A model generated the notes under the pieces. It saw only the letters and a program-made list of their open reading frames with translations. It was not told the DNA's origin and did not search any database. Source: Melieria omissa (taxonomy: Eukaryota; Arthropoda; Insecta; Diptera; Ulidiidae). Taken from it: a stretch of DNA of 64,000 nt. Within the stretch, counting starts at the first letter, position 1; each line of letters begins with the position of its first letter. Positions 10,533 through 21,171 of this stretch are shown here, piece after piece. The position numbers and the translations under genes were made by a program. The stretch covers positions 75,988,450 through 76,052,449 of the forward strand of contig OZ020269.1 in assembly GCA_963971225.1 (NCBI GenBank). Direction: 5' to 3'.

Positions 10533-11637
10533 AATACACTTATCATACTTAAGTGGGCTTCTACTCAACTGTCAAACTCAAATTACGAAATACATTCCAT
10601 TCAAAATGTCGTAAAAGCTGGGTTTAAGAAAGTCTGTTGCCAATCTGTTTGGACGACTCACTACATGGGAAATTCTGGATGTGTTTAAAGAGAAGCCAAT
10701 CTCCTGGGGGACTATTTTTTTTATTTTGAAAGATTGCCGTAATGGGAAAGAACTGGAAAACGAAGTCATAACTGGTCGTCTGCCGAAGTTAAGTGCCACA
10801 AGGACGAAAAACTGCTGACAAGTGGAAAAAACAAAGTTGGCCAATCAACAGGCAAATTAGCACGAAAATTGGGCATTTCAAAGTCTGGTGTTCACAAGAT
10901 TTTTAAGAGAAACAATGTAATCTATCGCAAACGTAAACCAGGACCAAAGTATTCCGCGAAACAACTCGAAAATATACCAAAATGCTGCCGTGCACTTCGT
11001 TGTGAACACTTCGCTAATGAAAAATTCATAATTTTGGATGTTGAATCGTACTTCACATTTTTGCACCAGAACTAAGCGGCAACGACGGTTTTATCATTGA
11101 CAACATCGAAACAACACCGAAAGGAGTTAAATACGCCAGCAAATCAAAATTTGAACCAACGATGCTAGTGTGGGTGGCCATTTCTTCGAAGTGTGTCTGA
11201 GCGCTATTGATTCGAACAAACAAAGCCAAAGCGATCAATGTTGACATTTATAACGGTCAATGCTTGCTAAAATTGAAACAATTCACTGGCAAATATCACA
11301 CTGGCGACGAAATCATGTTTTGGGCGGATCTTTCAAGCTGTCACTATGCGAAAAAAGTTGGATTGGCTGACCGAGTATAAAATAAAATTTTTTTCCAAAG
11401 AAGGACAATCCTCCAAACGTGTCTTAAAACACGTCCAACCGAAAATTTCTGGCAGTTCTCAAGCGTATGGTGTACGAAAAGGATTGGGTGGCACGGAACG
11501 AGCAAGAGTTGATTAATCGAACCAAGCAAAAGTTGAAAAAAATCTAGTAAACACCGTACACAACCTAAATCGGAACATTCGCTTTACACTGAGAAAAATC
11601 GAAGACAATGATCCATTGACTGTATTCTAAGTGTATT
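10533..11637 (+). mobile_element. Second ITmD37E-like transposon (degenerate)
   Basis: The ends share an inverted AATACACTTA...ATAC motif (10533 and 11637). Plus-strand frames show a helix-turn-helix (TGKLARKLGISKSGVHKIF), a decayed first catalytic motif (FIILDVESYF), MLVWVAIS, FWADLSSCHYAK and a degenerate PTENFW third motif. The motif set matches the transposase at 7914-8916 but the sequence is much more damaged, with several frameshifts and stops. It lies inside the inverted-repeat interval that also holds the P-like remnant, so it probably inserted into that element. Confidence 0.75.
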
Positions 11638-11707
11638 TTTTGACAGATGACTAATAGCACTAAGCAAATAAACACATAGAGGTGTCAACTCGCACACATT
11701 TGCGTAC

Positions 11708-11919
11708 CAGCGCAGTAGGTCCCATACGCACTTCGGCTATTCGAACATATTCGCGATGACTTCGGCAAACTTCTCAATTCGAAGTCAGCTTTCATAATTT
11801 CCTTTATGTTGATGTGGTCAGTCGCACATCAACTGTGCGCTGTGACGATGTTGCTGTTATGCGCCTTGCTTTCAGCGCAGCAGGTCCCATACGCACTTTG
11901 GCTAGTCGAAAATATTCGC
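11708..11919. repeat. Direct repeat, 165-bp spacing
   Basis: A ~47-base block starting CAGCGCAGYAGGTCCCATAC occurs at 11708-11754 and again at 11873-11919 with four differences. This indicates an old local tandem duplication. No gene is recognised in it. Confidence 0.75.
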
Positions 11920-12054
11920 AAAATTATGTGCGTTGCCTTCACACGCAATGAAATAATCAACCACAAAAAAAGCCAACAAAAGCAACAACACAATTTCACT
12001 TGTTCGCGCTTATTTTTTTGTGTATACCTTTTTTCGTTGACTTTCGCTTCAACA

Positions 12055-13084
12055 AATTTGCTGATGATGAAACTTCGCCTGATGGACATATTTCTTGGTC
12101 GATTATTTGCAAGTTATATGAATTAGATAAAGCAATTCAACCCGCCTTTGTCCCAAATTGACAACAAAGCATATTCATCCTAATTCATTTGAAAAAATGA
12201 AGGTTAAATACGCAACTCAAATATTTAGCAATACTGTATCCGCAGCCATAAAATCTTTGGTTGAAAATGGCTGTTATAATGATTGCAAAGAAAAAGCTTT
12301 GTCCGCAGCTATATTTATTGAAAAAATAAACAGAATTTTTGATTGTTTGAATAGCCATGTTCTTTTTGATAAAAATCCTTTCCGATCAGCTCTTCGTGAG
12401 AATAACAATATCCAAAATTATTTGAAGGAAATGAAAAACTATGTCAAAAGTTGTCAGTATCCCAAAATTGTATACTGTTGAAATGGTATAGTTTTATCAA
12501 TTATTTTCGTTTTGTCTCTTTCACAAGATATCTGGGCGGAAAAATCCAATTTTCTTTTATTATCAAGAGTTAATCAAGACCCGCTTGAAAATCTTTTTTA
12601 TTTGGTAAGAAAAAGAGGAGTTACAAACAATAATCCTTCACTTTTTGAGTTTGACCATATTCGTCTGACCATTATTCTAATAGCATTTAAGGCAGGAACC
12701 TTCAATTGTGAACCAACTGACGAAGGTTCATTTATAACAATTGACAATAATACCAGTTTGTTTGAAATTGACAATGAAACTCAAAATGCTATAAATCAAG
12801 TGTTCCGTGAAGAATTTTGCTTATCAAAGGATATATTTGATGCAGAGAAAGCGAATTCTTCAAATGCCTTAGGGATTATAAAAAATGAACATATGAGTGA
12901 TGGTTCCCTTCGTTATTTCTCTGGTTTCATATTGATGCAAACTATTGAAAAATTTGACTGTCATAACTACAAAAAGTTAATAAAAGATGAGCTTTGTAAT
13001 TTACAAGGAAACGAAATGTTTATATTTTTCAAAAATTTCAACTATTTTAACAGTAGTTTTAAACTAAAAGCTCTAATCGACTAA
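12055..13084 (+). pseudogene. THAP9/P-element-like transposase, C-terminal half
   Basis: Plus-strand frames give ISWSIICKLYELDKAIQPAF, then a segment with FEKMKVKYATQIFSNTVSAA, IEKINRIFDCLNS and NPFRSAL. After a short gap that may be an intron (about 12480-12525) comes LLLSRVNQDPLENLFYLVRK, NNNPSLFEFDHI and LRYFSGFI. This is the order of the GTP-binding/insertion and C-terminal catalytic regions of P-element and THAP9 transposases. The THAP domain and first catalytic half are missing. A frameshift lies near 12155. Its motif VNQDPLENLF differs from VNQDSTENMF in the larger P-like gene at 41849-53422, so it is a separate family. Confidence 0.8.
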
Positions 13085-13811
13085 TGTTTTTTGTTTCAAA
13101 AATCTTTTACAACACATTTCATACGTTTTTTAAGGAAACCCCTCATTCCTCCAATATAAAAAAGCTTTTGTACAATTTGTGTTTTGCACACGTAACAAAA
13201 GTAGATTAATACAAAATGTAGTTTGCAGAACCGTCTACTTGTAGGGAACATAAGCAATTTATATTAGATTATTTTTTAATAATTTTGCTAAGAAAAAATT
13301 GCATTTGGCTCAAAGAGCAAATTGCAAGTAAAACGAAAAATAAGAATAAAATAAAAATACTAAACAACACATAAAACTACTAAATAATATGAATTTTAAG
13401 AAAATGATAATAATAAATATGTTGCTGAATTTAAAAATTTATCGGTATGAATTTTATTAGGCCAGAAGGCAACGTAGCCTACATGAATGCCAACATTGCA
13501 TAGCAATTCATGGTTTTGGTTTTTTATCAATAGGAACGCACACTGTACTGTACGCCTTTGCGAATTCACATAGTTCATTATTCATAGCAGAACCGAAAGC
13601 CATGGAAATTAAATTTGTTTTTCATCTTGTGCAGTTGCTCGAGCAACGATTGTATTGTTTTCATTCGCCTCAGCGCATACACAAGCAACACGCACATTTA
13701 TTTTCACACGGACGCACACCCTTGCATATACGAATTTGCAATAAAATCAATTAATAGACAGAAGTACCAAATCAAATATATTATTAATTCAATTGTAATG
13801 GCGCACGCCGG
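13085..13811. other. AT-rich sequence between P-like remnant and its right inverted repeat
   Basis: No recognisable coding sequence. Probably the 3' end of the P-like element, because the inverted repeat arm follows at 13812. Confidence 0.4.
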
Positions 13812-13845
13812 AAGTTAGTCTCAATATTTGGTGGACATATGTTAT
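13812..13845. repeat. Right arm of 34-bp inverted repeat flanking P-like remnant
   Basis: Inverted counterpart of 10455-10488 (begins AAGTTAGTCTCAATATTTGG), with one mismatch over 34 bases. Confidence 0.75.
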
Positions 13846-14334
13846 GGCTACGGGCACAGAAAACTTCAACAAAATATCACAAAAAAGTATTTTTTTAGAG
13901 TAGCACACTTATGGGACATTACTCCCTTCTTCAAACATTAAAAAAAAACAAAAAACACATTTCATTACGCGATTAAGATGATAAGTATATTTTTACGTAT
14001 AAACTTACTTCCTCTTTCATGTCCCTTTTTTTATGTTACGATGCACTACTTTATACAAACAAACACGCACTGTTGCCCACATGATTTTAAGTGAAAGCAG
14101 GATCAATTCTGCGTTTAAAATGTGTTTCAAAGTAACGGTAAACATTTTCATTTGTATGTTACGATCGTTTGCAAATATATCTATCGTGCGTTGCCATATG
14201 GCAACGCTGGGCTAATTTGGGTTAACAGTGGTCGTAATATTACGACTCCTTAACATTTTAGAATTTGTATGAGATGCGCGTTCTGTATTACTGTTTATTC
14301 TGTGCAAAAACACAAGGGGTGAGTCACTTTTTGA
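13846..14334. other. Spacer, no gene seen
   Basis: AT-rich sequence without a recognisable reading frame or repeat structure on either strand. Confidence 0.4.
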
Positions 14335-17220
14335 ATTACTCATTGAGAGCAACCTTTATCTCGCTAATAGAGGTGAGGAGTCCACATATGATGGACCCAC
14401 CTCTAGTAACGTACTAGACATAACTTTTTTTACGGCCGCGAATATTTCTGTAGAAGATGGGAAGGTTCTCGACACACCATTCTTTCCTGACCACAGATAC
14501 TTAAGCTACGTAGTAAAACTCTCTCCAAGGCAGGACAGAGTCACTGCAAGGAACCCCAGGAAAACAAGCTGAGATTTATATAGGCGTTTACTCGACAAGG
14601 AATTGGGTAGGCCTATCGCTATTAATTCGCATGTGAAGATCAAGGATGGTTAGGACTTTCTGACTTCAACACTCACCAAAGCATATCACATTGCTTGTCC
14701 ACCAACCCGCACGAATGACAGGAAAAAACCGCCGTGGTGGAATAAAACACTCGGGCCTTAAAGGGGCCACGTGCGTGAGTTGTTCAAATTAACCAAAATG
14801 GCCGACAGCGACCAATGTTGAGGTGAGTACAAAGACACGCTAAAGATATAAAAGAAGGAAGTCCGCAAAGCCAAAAGAGAATCCTGGGAAGAATTCTGTG
14901 GTGGCATGGAAAAAGTCTGCGAAGTGGCGAGACTCTGTTGCCTGCTACCGTAAATTCCAAGTCTAATTCGGAAGGACGACGGCGACTGGACAAATAACTG
15001 CCAGGAATCGCTTAGGCACTTCTAAACGTGCATTTTTCTGGTTGTACAAATGCAACAAACTTTAAATCTCTTAGTGTTCAGGCGAGCAGTGAACCGCCAG
15101 GCACGGTTACACCTGACAGACTCAAGTGGACTATTAAGGCGTTTGCACCGATTAAGTCACCAGGTCCCGATAGTATATTTCCTGCCATGCTACAACAGGC
15201 CATGGTTAAACAAAATTTTTAGGGGTTTCTTAAGGTACTTGTACTTAGCGAAAGTTATCTTTATACCGAAGGCAGGAAAAAGCAACCAACTCTACTTGAA
15301 GGTCTTCCGGCCCATTAGTCTAACCTCCTTCCTCCTCAAAACGCTAAAAAGACTGCTAAATATGCACATCAGAACAGCAATAGGGTCTGAAGGCATATCA
15401 AAATGCCAACACACATACACTGTACTTCACTTACTCGTTTTTAACATAGGGAGGGCTATGGAGTTCAAGGAATATGCTCTAGCAGTATTTCTCAGCATAG
15501 CCAGCGCATTTAACAACATTACAACGGAAGCTATCATGGAGGCCATTGAAGCTTCTGGAATTGATGGTACTGTCTTTTTATGGATAAATAATCTTTTAAG
15601 CTGTAGAAGGATAAGGACAGAATGGAACAGTGCTGTCGCACTAAAAGATGCGCACAGGGGAACACCGCAGGGAGGGGTGTTTTCCCCGCTACTCTGGCCG
15701 TTAGTGGTCAACAAGATCCTTAAGCTTTTTGATGGCAAGGCACCTAAGCTAACAGCATATGCTAATGACATTGCTGTAGCCATACAGGCAAATGCCTCTC
15801 TACTCGCAGCGAGCTTATGAATGCTACTCTAAAAAGATCCACGACTGGGCACCAAAGGCAGGCATAGCGTTGAACGCAGGAAAGACGGACATGATTCTTT
15901 TTACTAAGAAATACAAAGTTCCGTCATGGGCGCCCCCGAAACTAAACGGGATTACCCTTACACTCAATCCACACGCCAAATACCCAATGAAGAGAAAAGA
16001 GTGAAAAAGGCCAGTCGTGCCCTATACGCATGCAAAAAGTTGCTGGGCAGTACTTGGGGCATATCTCCTTCACTCATGCCCTGGTGTTTGACAGCGATCG
16101 TCGCGCCAGGTGTGGTGGAATGCAGTCAGAAAATCCACATATCTCAGGCCCCTGGAAAGGGTTCAGCGTTTTGCCGCACTATATATAACGGGAGCCTTTA
16201 AAACCACTCCTACGGCAGCCCTCAACACAATACTCTACTTGCCACCTATAGACCTTTTTGCTGAATACCTGTCAGCTCAGTCCGCTGGTAGACTGAGGGC
16301 ACAGGGCAATTCAAAAAAAGCTTTTTTGAGCACGGTTCCATAACGCGCTCGCTAACGACAGAACTTGACTACATGACACCGATCCTAAGAATTGGAAAAA
16401 GGATAAAGAGTAATATGGTGATGGCGGAGAGGCTTAACTTCGTTATGAATTCTTTAAGGTATTCACAGACGGCTCAAAAATCAGTGACGGTATCGGAGCG
16501 GGAGTATATTGCTTTGATTTAAATATCAGGCAATCGTTTCGACTACCCAACTACTGCACCATATTCCAGGCGAAATATCCACTGTCAGGAAAGCGTCCGA
16601 ACTCGCCTGCACAAATACCACCGCCAACTCAACGATAAACTTCTACGTGGGGATAGCCAGACAGCCATCAAGGCAATAACCACCCACAGTCTATCATCTA
16701 AAAATGTCCTACAATGCCGGTAAGTACTAGAAAAGTTAGCTGCTAACCGCAAGCTACACATTTACTGGGTACCCGGACACAAAGGCATAGAGGGAAACGA
16801 GCAAGTGGACGTTATTGCCAAACAGGGTGTAAACCTTCCAGATGAGCATATCAGCAATGTACTGATGCCCCTGCAAGCGCTTCACGGTCAACTAGAGGAA
16901 CGCATGACAGCGAAAGCAAAGGCTAGGTGGAACACCCTAAGTATCTGCGTGATTTCCAAAACCATTCTTAAGTCCTAGGATGTTAAAGGAACGAGATTCG
17001 TACTAACTCTCCCAAGAATATACTGCATAGCCCTAGTTGGTGCACTTACGGGATACTGCCTAATAGTAGCACATGCTCATAGAATGGGCATAACAAACGG
17101 CGAAAGCTGCAGGAAATACATCGAGGTGGGCACAAAATTGCTCGAGGTGGCCACAGAAAAATCGCTGTAATCGCTACCCGATCTCTTTAGGGCAGCACAC
17201 ACAGAAGACTAGTGAACAAT
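14335..17220 (+). pseudogene. LOA-like LINE ORF2, heavily decayed copy
   Basis: Fragments in all three plus frames follow the same order as the copy at 21130-24638. They are: endonuclease end (LANRGEESTYDGPTSSNVLD, PDHRYLS), linker (PPWWNKTL, ESWEEFCGGM), RT (PIKSPGPDSIFPAML, VIFIPKAGKS, VFLSIASAFNNI, HRGTPQGGVFSPLLWPLVVN, LTAYANDIAVA), thumb, and a C-terminal RNase H (FTDGSKISDGIGAGVYCFD, IYWVPGHKGIEGNE). The RT catalytic box reads YAND instead of YADD. Many stops and frameshifts show this is an old relic. ORF1 and the 5' end are absent, and no repeat tail was found. Confidence 0.85.
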
Positions 17221-18285
17221 TTTCCCAAAGATGGAACTCTTTTTTTAGTCATCGAAACTTCAAAAAGTGTGATAAACACAGTGCTTCAAATGAGTGCCTA
17301 TGAAAAGACAACACCAACCACATTTTCTTTCTATATTTAATTATTTACTACAAAAGCCTTCTTTTACGATACTGGTTCAAAAAGTTTCAATTTTTTGGAT
17401 TTCTTAGGTCCAAGCATTGAAAAGATGAAAATACATCATGGTCTGCACGATTCTAACTTTGTTTTTGTAAAAAATTTTATAAGTATTGGTTTTGGTATTT
17501 GGAAAGGATCAGTTGAGGATATCATGAAATATGAACTCGATAGCTAAACTACAACATTACTGGTCCCAAAGTTCAATATGTTCTGGCCAGACCTGGGTGC
17601 CGAAAGAAGAGTTAATTACGTCAACTCCATGTTAAGCTCTACGGAAATCAAACAAAACAAAATATTTCCTTTAAGCAACTTCACCGCCACCTTTCCACCC
17701 TTTTTAATGCTAAATTTTGAAATGAAATTGTAAAATTCGTATTTCGTTTTGTTTTCTAGTAAATATATATAAAATTTAAAAACCATACAGCCACAAAACA
17801 ATGTCCGTCCATAAAAGCTTCACCACCCCTTTTTCCCTGTTTCAAGTCGAAATACAAAAAATTGCTCCGTTTTAAAATATAACTTCTTGAAAGTGAAACT
17901 AATAATTTATTGAATTATAAAAAGTAATTTATAACAGACTAATTGAATTGTAACTGTAGCAAATAATGTAACTAGTCTCTGTATATTTTCTTAATCTAAA
18001 CAGTAATGTATACTGAATAAGTCTATATACTGAATTAGTCCTGTTAATCATAAGTACGGCTATTGTTTTGCATTTCATATGGAAACCTTAAACATGTTGT
18101 GAATTTGAGATTAGACTTGCAACCACTGACCTGCACTGACGTGGCTCACCAACTTTGTACTTACATAAAAACAGTTACTCACTCAAAGAAACAAACTCGT
18201 TAGAATTTTGTACACAACTGTTGACCAATTTTATCATTATAGCTCCAGAGGTTTGGGCTCGCTGGTGATAAAATAATCGGTCATA
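17221..18285. other. AT-rich spacer, no gene seen
   Basis: About 1 kb without a recognised gene, inverted repeat or tandem array. Confidence 0.4.
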
Positions 18286-18421
18286 TACATATCTGTGGTC
18301 CAAAACGATAAACGCTTAGGTCGACACATCGTTGAGTTAAGCACCCTTATTATTTTAAAGCGTGCTGCTCAAAATAATACTTCAGGACTTAAGCGATTAT
18401 AGCTTTTGACCACAGATATAT
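18286..18421. mobile_element. Short MITE with ATATCTGTGG termini (~136 bp)
   Basis: ATATCTGTGGTCCAAAACG at the left end is mirrored by an inverted copy ending CCACAGATATA at the right. Both arms carry an internal CGCTTA(A)G motif. The same terminal pattern marks the larger MITE at 26686-28614, so they belong to one family. Confidence 0.65.
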
Positions 18422-19842
18422 TAGATTAAAAAAAAAACGATATTTTTTTTGGAAAACATATATCATTTTTGAAGTCAACAGCCCACAATTACTCAGATTG
18501 CAAATCTTCAGCGAATCTTAAGTACTCCTATTTTTCCCCCATTTTTGTATAGAGTCGAAGCACTGTGCGATGGTCTAACTTTCCTATTGTAAATAGGTGC
18601 ACAAATGGGTTGGACTAGTTGCCTATATGCCTATTCCTAAATGCAGGTTGAGAGCTTTGTCATTGGCAATTACTTTAGGCTACATAGGGTAGTTGCACTA
18701 ATTATCGGCCACCCTCCAGTTACCGGCCACTTTTTCCTTTTTGTTCTTAAAATAAGAAAACGGTTACATTTGCTTCATATTTCAAAATATCATTTAAAAC
18801 TTTGAAGTTTTCCAAACACAAGCATTTGTAGACCATGAAAACTTATTTTTTGATAAATAAATCTTCATAAGTGAATTGATGTGCTAGTGTGCGAACACGG
18901 TATTTCTGTATTTTTGGTTAAGGTGCATGTTGTGAACAAAGAAGCGGCCGGATAGTGGATCACATTTTGCCTTGTTTTCAGTTACCGGCCGCGGCGGCCG
19001 ATAATTAAAATTTGCAAAATAGTAGAAGTTTCAGTAACCGGCCGGCTTCAATTACACTACTCGAGAAAAATTGGGTTCATCGCGTGCTCCAAAAAACAAA
19101 AGTATTTTTTAGACTAATCTTTGAATAAACGAATAAATTTGAAAAAAATTTAATTTTTTTACCTTTTTCAAAAATTATACATTTTCGAATGGTTTTTTTT
19201 ATAGATAAAAAAAATTAGCTCCTCTGGTTTTAAGATCTAAAATGAAAGATATATTATTTGAGCAAATATTAAGCCTTACATCAATGGAATCGAAAGAAAA
19301 ATAACAAAGTTATGATGCACTGAGTGAAAACACCAACTTTTCATTTATAGCACCGTGCGAAAAATTTTTTTTATTTTTCCGAGACCCATCCAAATGTTGA
19401 TATAGACGTGAAACTAGAGGTCATTTATAATATCCGGGCATAGTCAGTTTTTCATTTTCTGACGCAAAAACCTTCTTAAATTACTTTCAAATTTTAAGGA
19501 TATACACATTAAAAGGTCGGCAAAAATCCACTTAGTTTAACCCTCCTCGCGGGTGCCGACCGGGCAATGGGCATCGCCGTGTCTATGCGCAGGTAAACTG
19601 GCAAGGCACGGCGATGTCTAGCTAAGAGTGAGGTAGGGCTCCACAAGTCATGCCTGAGGTCCAGCTTACATGCCGCCCCGAGGGGTGGCTTGTGGAGTCT
19701 TACCTCAGTCATGCTAAGTGGTGCCTGGCGGGTAGGCATAAAACGCTAAGGGAGGAGTCCCTGAAATAAAAACCATTCTGGAGTCGAAGAAGGGGAAAGA
19801 GCGGGTCAGGATATTGACCCAAACGTCGGTGGAAGAAGTGAA

Positions 19843-21171
19843 GTGAGTCGTCATGCGACTGCAAATTTTACGAAGGCTAGGTTAGCCACTAGGGGTACTG
19901 CAGTCGAAACAGACTCAGACCTCGACAGCGTATGCAGCGTGGCAACCACAAATACGATAGCTGAGGAGGAGCTGCTGAAGTCCCCGAAGGCTCTCGACCC
20001 GAGCATCGCATCCACTAGCAGGAGCGAGCAAAGGAAGAAGCCCAATAAGGAGGGCCTGAAAGCGCTCGCCCAGTACAAAGCGGCAATACGCATCAAGTTG
20101 CGCCTGGAGAATAAGGACACTCTTTCGCCCACGGAGCGGGAGGACCTACGATGGGCAACTGAGACGGTCACGAAAGGCAGGGAGCACTTCTCGCAAATCG
20201 AACGGTTTGCGACCACGCATCCCACCTTCGTGAACATAATAGAAGAAAACGTAGCGAAGGCTATGAAGGAAACGGAGGCGAAGAGACAGAGGTCCACGGA
20301 GGGAGAAAAACCCGCGGCCAAACGTCCTCGCACTCACACCACAGCTACTCCATCTGACCAAACGACCTCGTCCAAAAGAGTGGCGACGACCAGCGAAGTA
20401 GCCAAACGGCACTTGACCGTGGCGCTCGTTGACCGACGACACGAAAATGGCCAGATGACGGCGGAACAGTGGAAGCTAGTGGACAGCAAAATACTCGAGG
20501 CCATTGTTGCACAGGCGATCGACGAACCTAACAAACCTTCGCCCTCCTTTGAAGGAGCGGGGTGGTTCAGGGGAGTCAAGATTCTAAAGTGCAATGACGA
20601 CCTCACGCTTAAATGGGTCAAGGAGGTGGTCCCGAAACTACGAGGACTGTGGCCGGGCGCTAACCTGGCTATAGTGGATAGGGACGATATTCCCGGTCCA
20701 CCGCGGGCTAAGGTACGTGTACCAAGCGCGGTGAAACCGGAAAACGCCCTACTGCTTTTCCAGCGGCAGAACCCCGATGTCTCGACGACGGACTGGAAGA
20801 TGATCCACGCGGGGAAACCCAACGCCGACGGTACACTTGATCTGACCCTCCAAATCAACAAAGAGGCAGAGGACAAGTTGTACCAGCGGTTCGGAAAGAT
20901 GTCTTGGGGGACGGGTAGTGTTTACCTGCGCCTCAAAAAACGTCATCCGAAAGACGGTAACGAAAACACTCTAAAGCCAGGTGAAGTAGAAAAGGATCTT
21001 GGGCTGGAACCCATGACCGACGCTACTCTCATGCTTCGGCTAGACGACGGGAAGATTGACGAGATGGAGGTTGAGACGGGTGGAGTGTCGGCGGTGACAG
21101 CCACACCCACCTTGAAGGACACTGTACCTTCTGAAGGGAAAGGTCCTACAAATCAACATCCACCACAGTAA
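19843..21171 (+). CDS. LOA-like LINE ORF1 protein (442 residues)
   Basis: This intact frame starts at a clear ATG and ends TAA at 21169-21171. The N-terminal ~200 residues are charged and low-complexity (many E, K, R, T). A conserved module from about residue 240 to 370 starts WFRGVKILKC and includes LKWVKEVVPKLRGLW, PRAKVRVPS, LLFQRQNPD, WKMIHAG and a YLRLKKRHPKD end. It resembles the DUF4780 family common in insect LINE ORF1s. No CCHC zinc knuckles are present. The role is inferred to be RNA binding and chaperone activity in the retrotransposition complex. Its last ~40 codons overlap the start of ORF2 in another frame. Confidence 0.85.
   Translation: MSRHATANFTKARLATRGTAVETDSDLDSVCSVATTNTIAEEELLKSPKALDPSIASTSRSEQRKKPNKEGLKALAQYKAAIRIKLRLENKDTLSPTEREDLRWATETVTKGREHFSQIERFATTHPTFVNIIEENVAKAMKETEAKRQRSTEGEKPAAKRPRTHTTATPSDQTTSSKRVATTSEVAKRHLTVALVDRRHENGQMTAEQWKLVDSKILEAIVAQAIDEPNKPSPSFEGAGWFRGVKILKCNDDLTLKWVKEVVPKLRGLWPGANLAIVDRDDIPGPPRAKVRVPSAVKPENALLLFQRQNPDVSTTDWKMIHAGKPNADGTLDLTLQINKEAEDKLYQRFGKMSWGTGSVYLRLKKRHPKDGNENTLKPGEVEKDLGLEPMTDATLMLRLDDGKIDEMEVETGGVSAVTATPTLKDTVPSEGKGPTNQHPPQ

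Noticed and set aside
11806..12126. 106-codon frame with hydrophobic segments, possible membrane protein
   Set aside because: It overlaps a direct repeat and the antisense/other-frame start of the P-like remnant; no start context or family match.
20334..20876. 180-codon minus-strand frame opposite LINE ORF1
   Set aside because: Shadow of the GC-rich ORF1 coding strand; no similarity seen.
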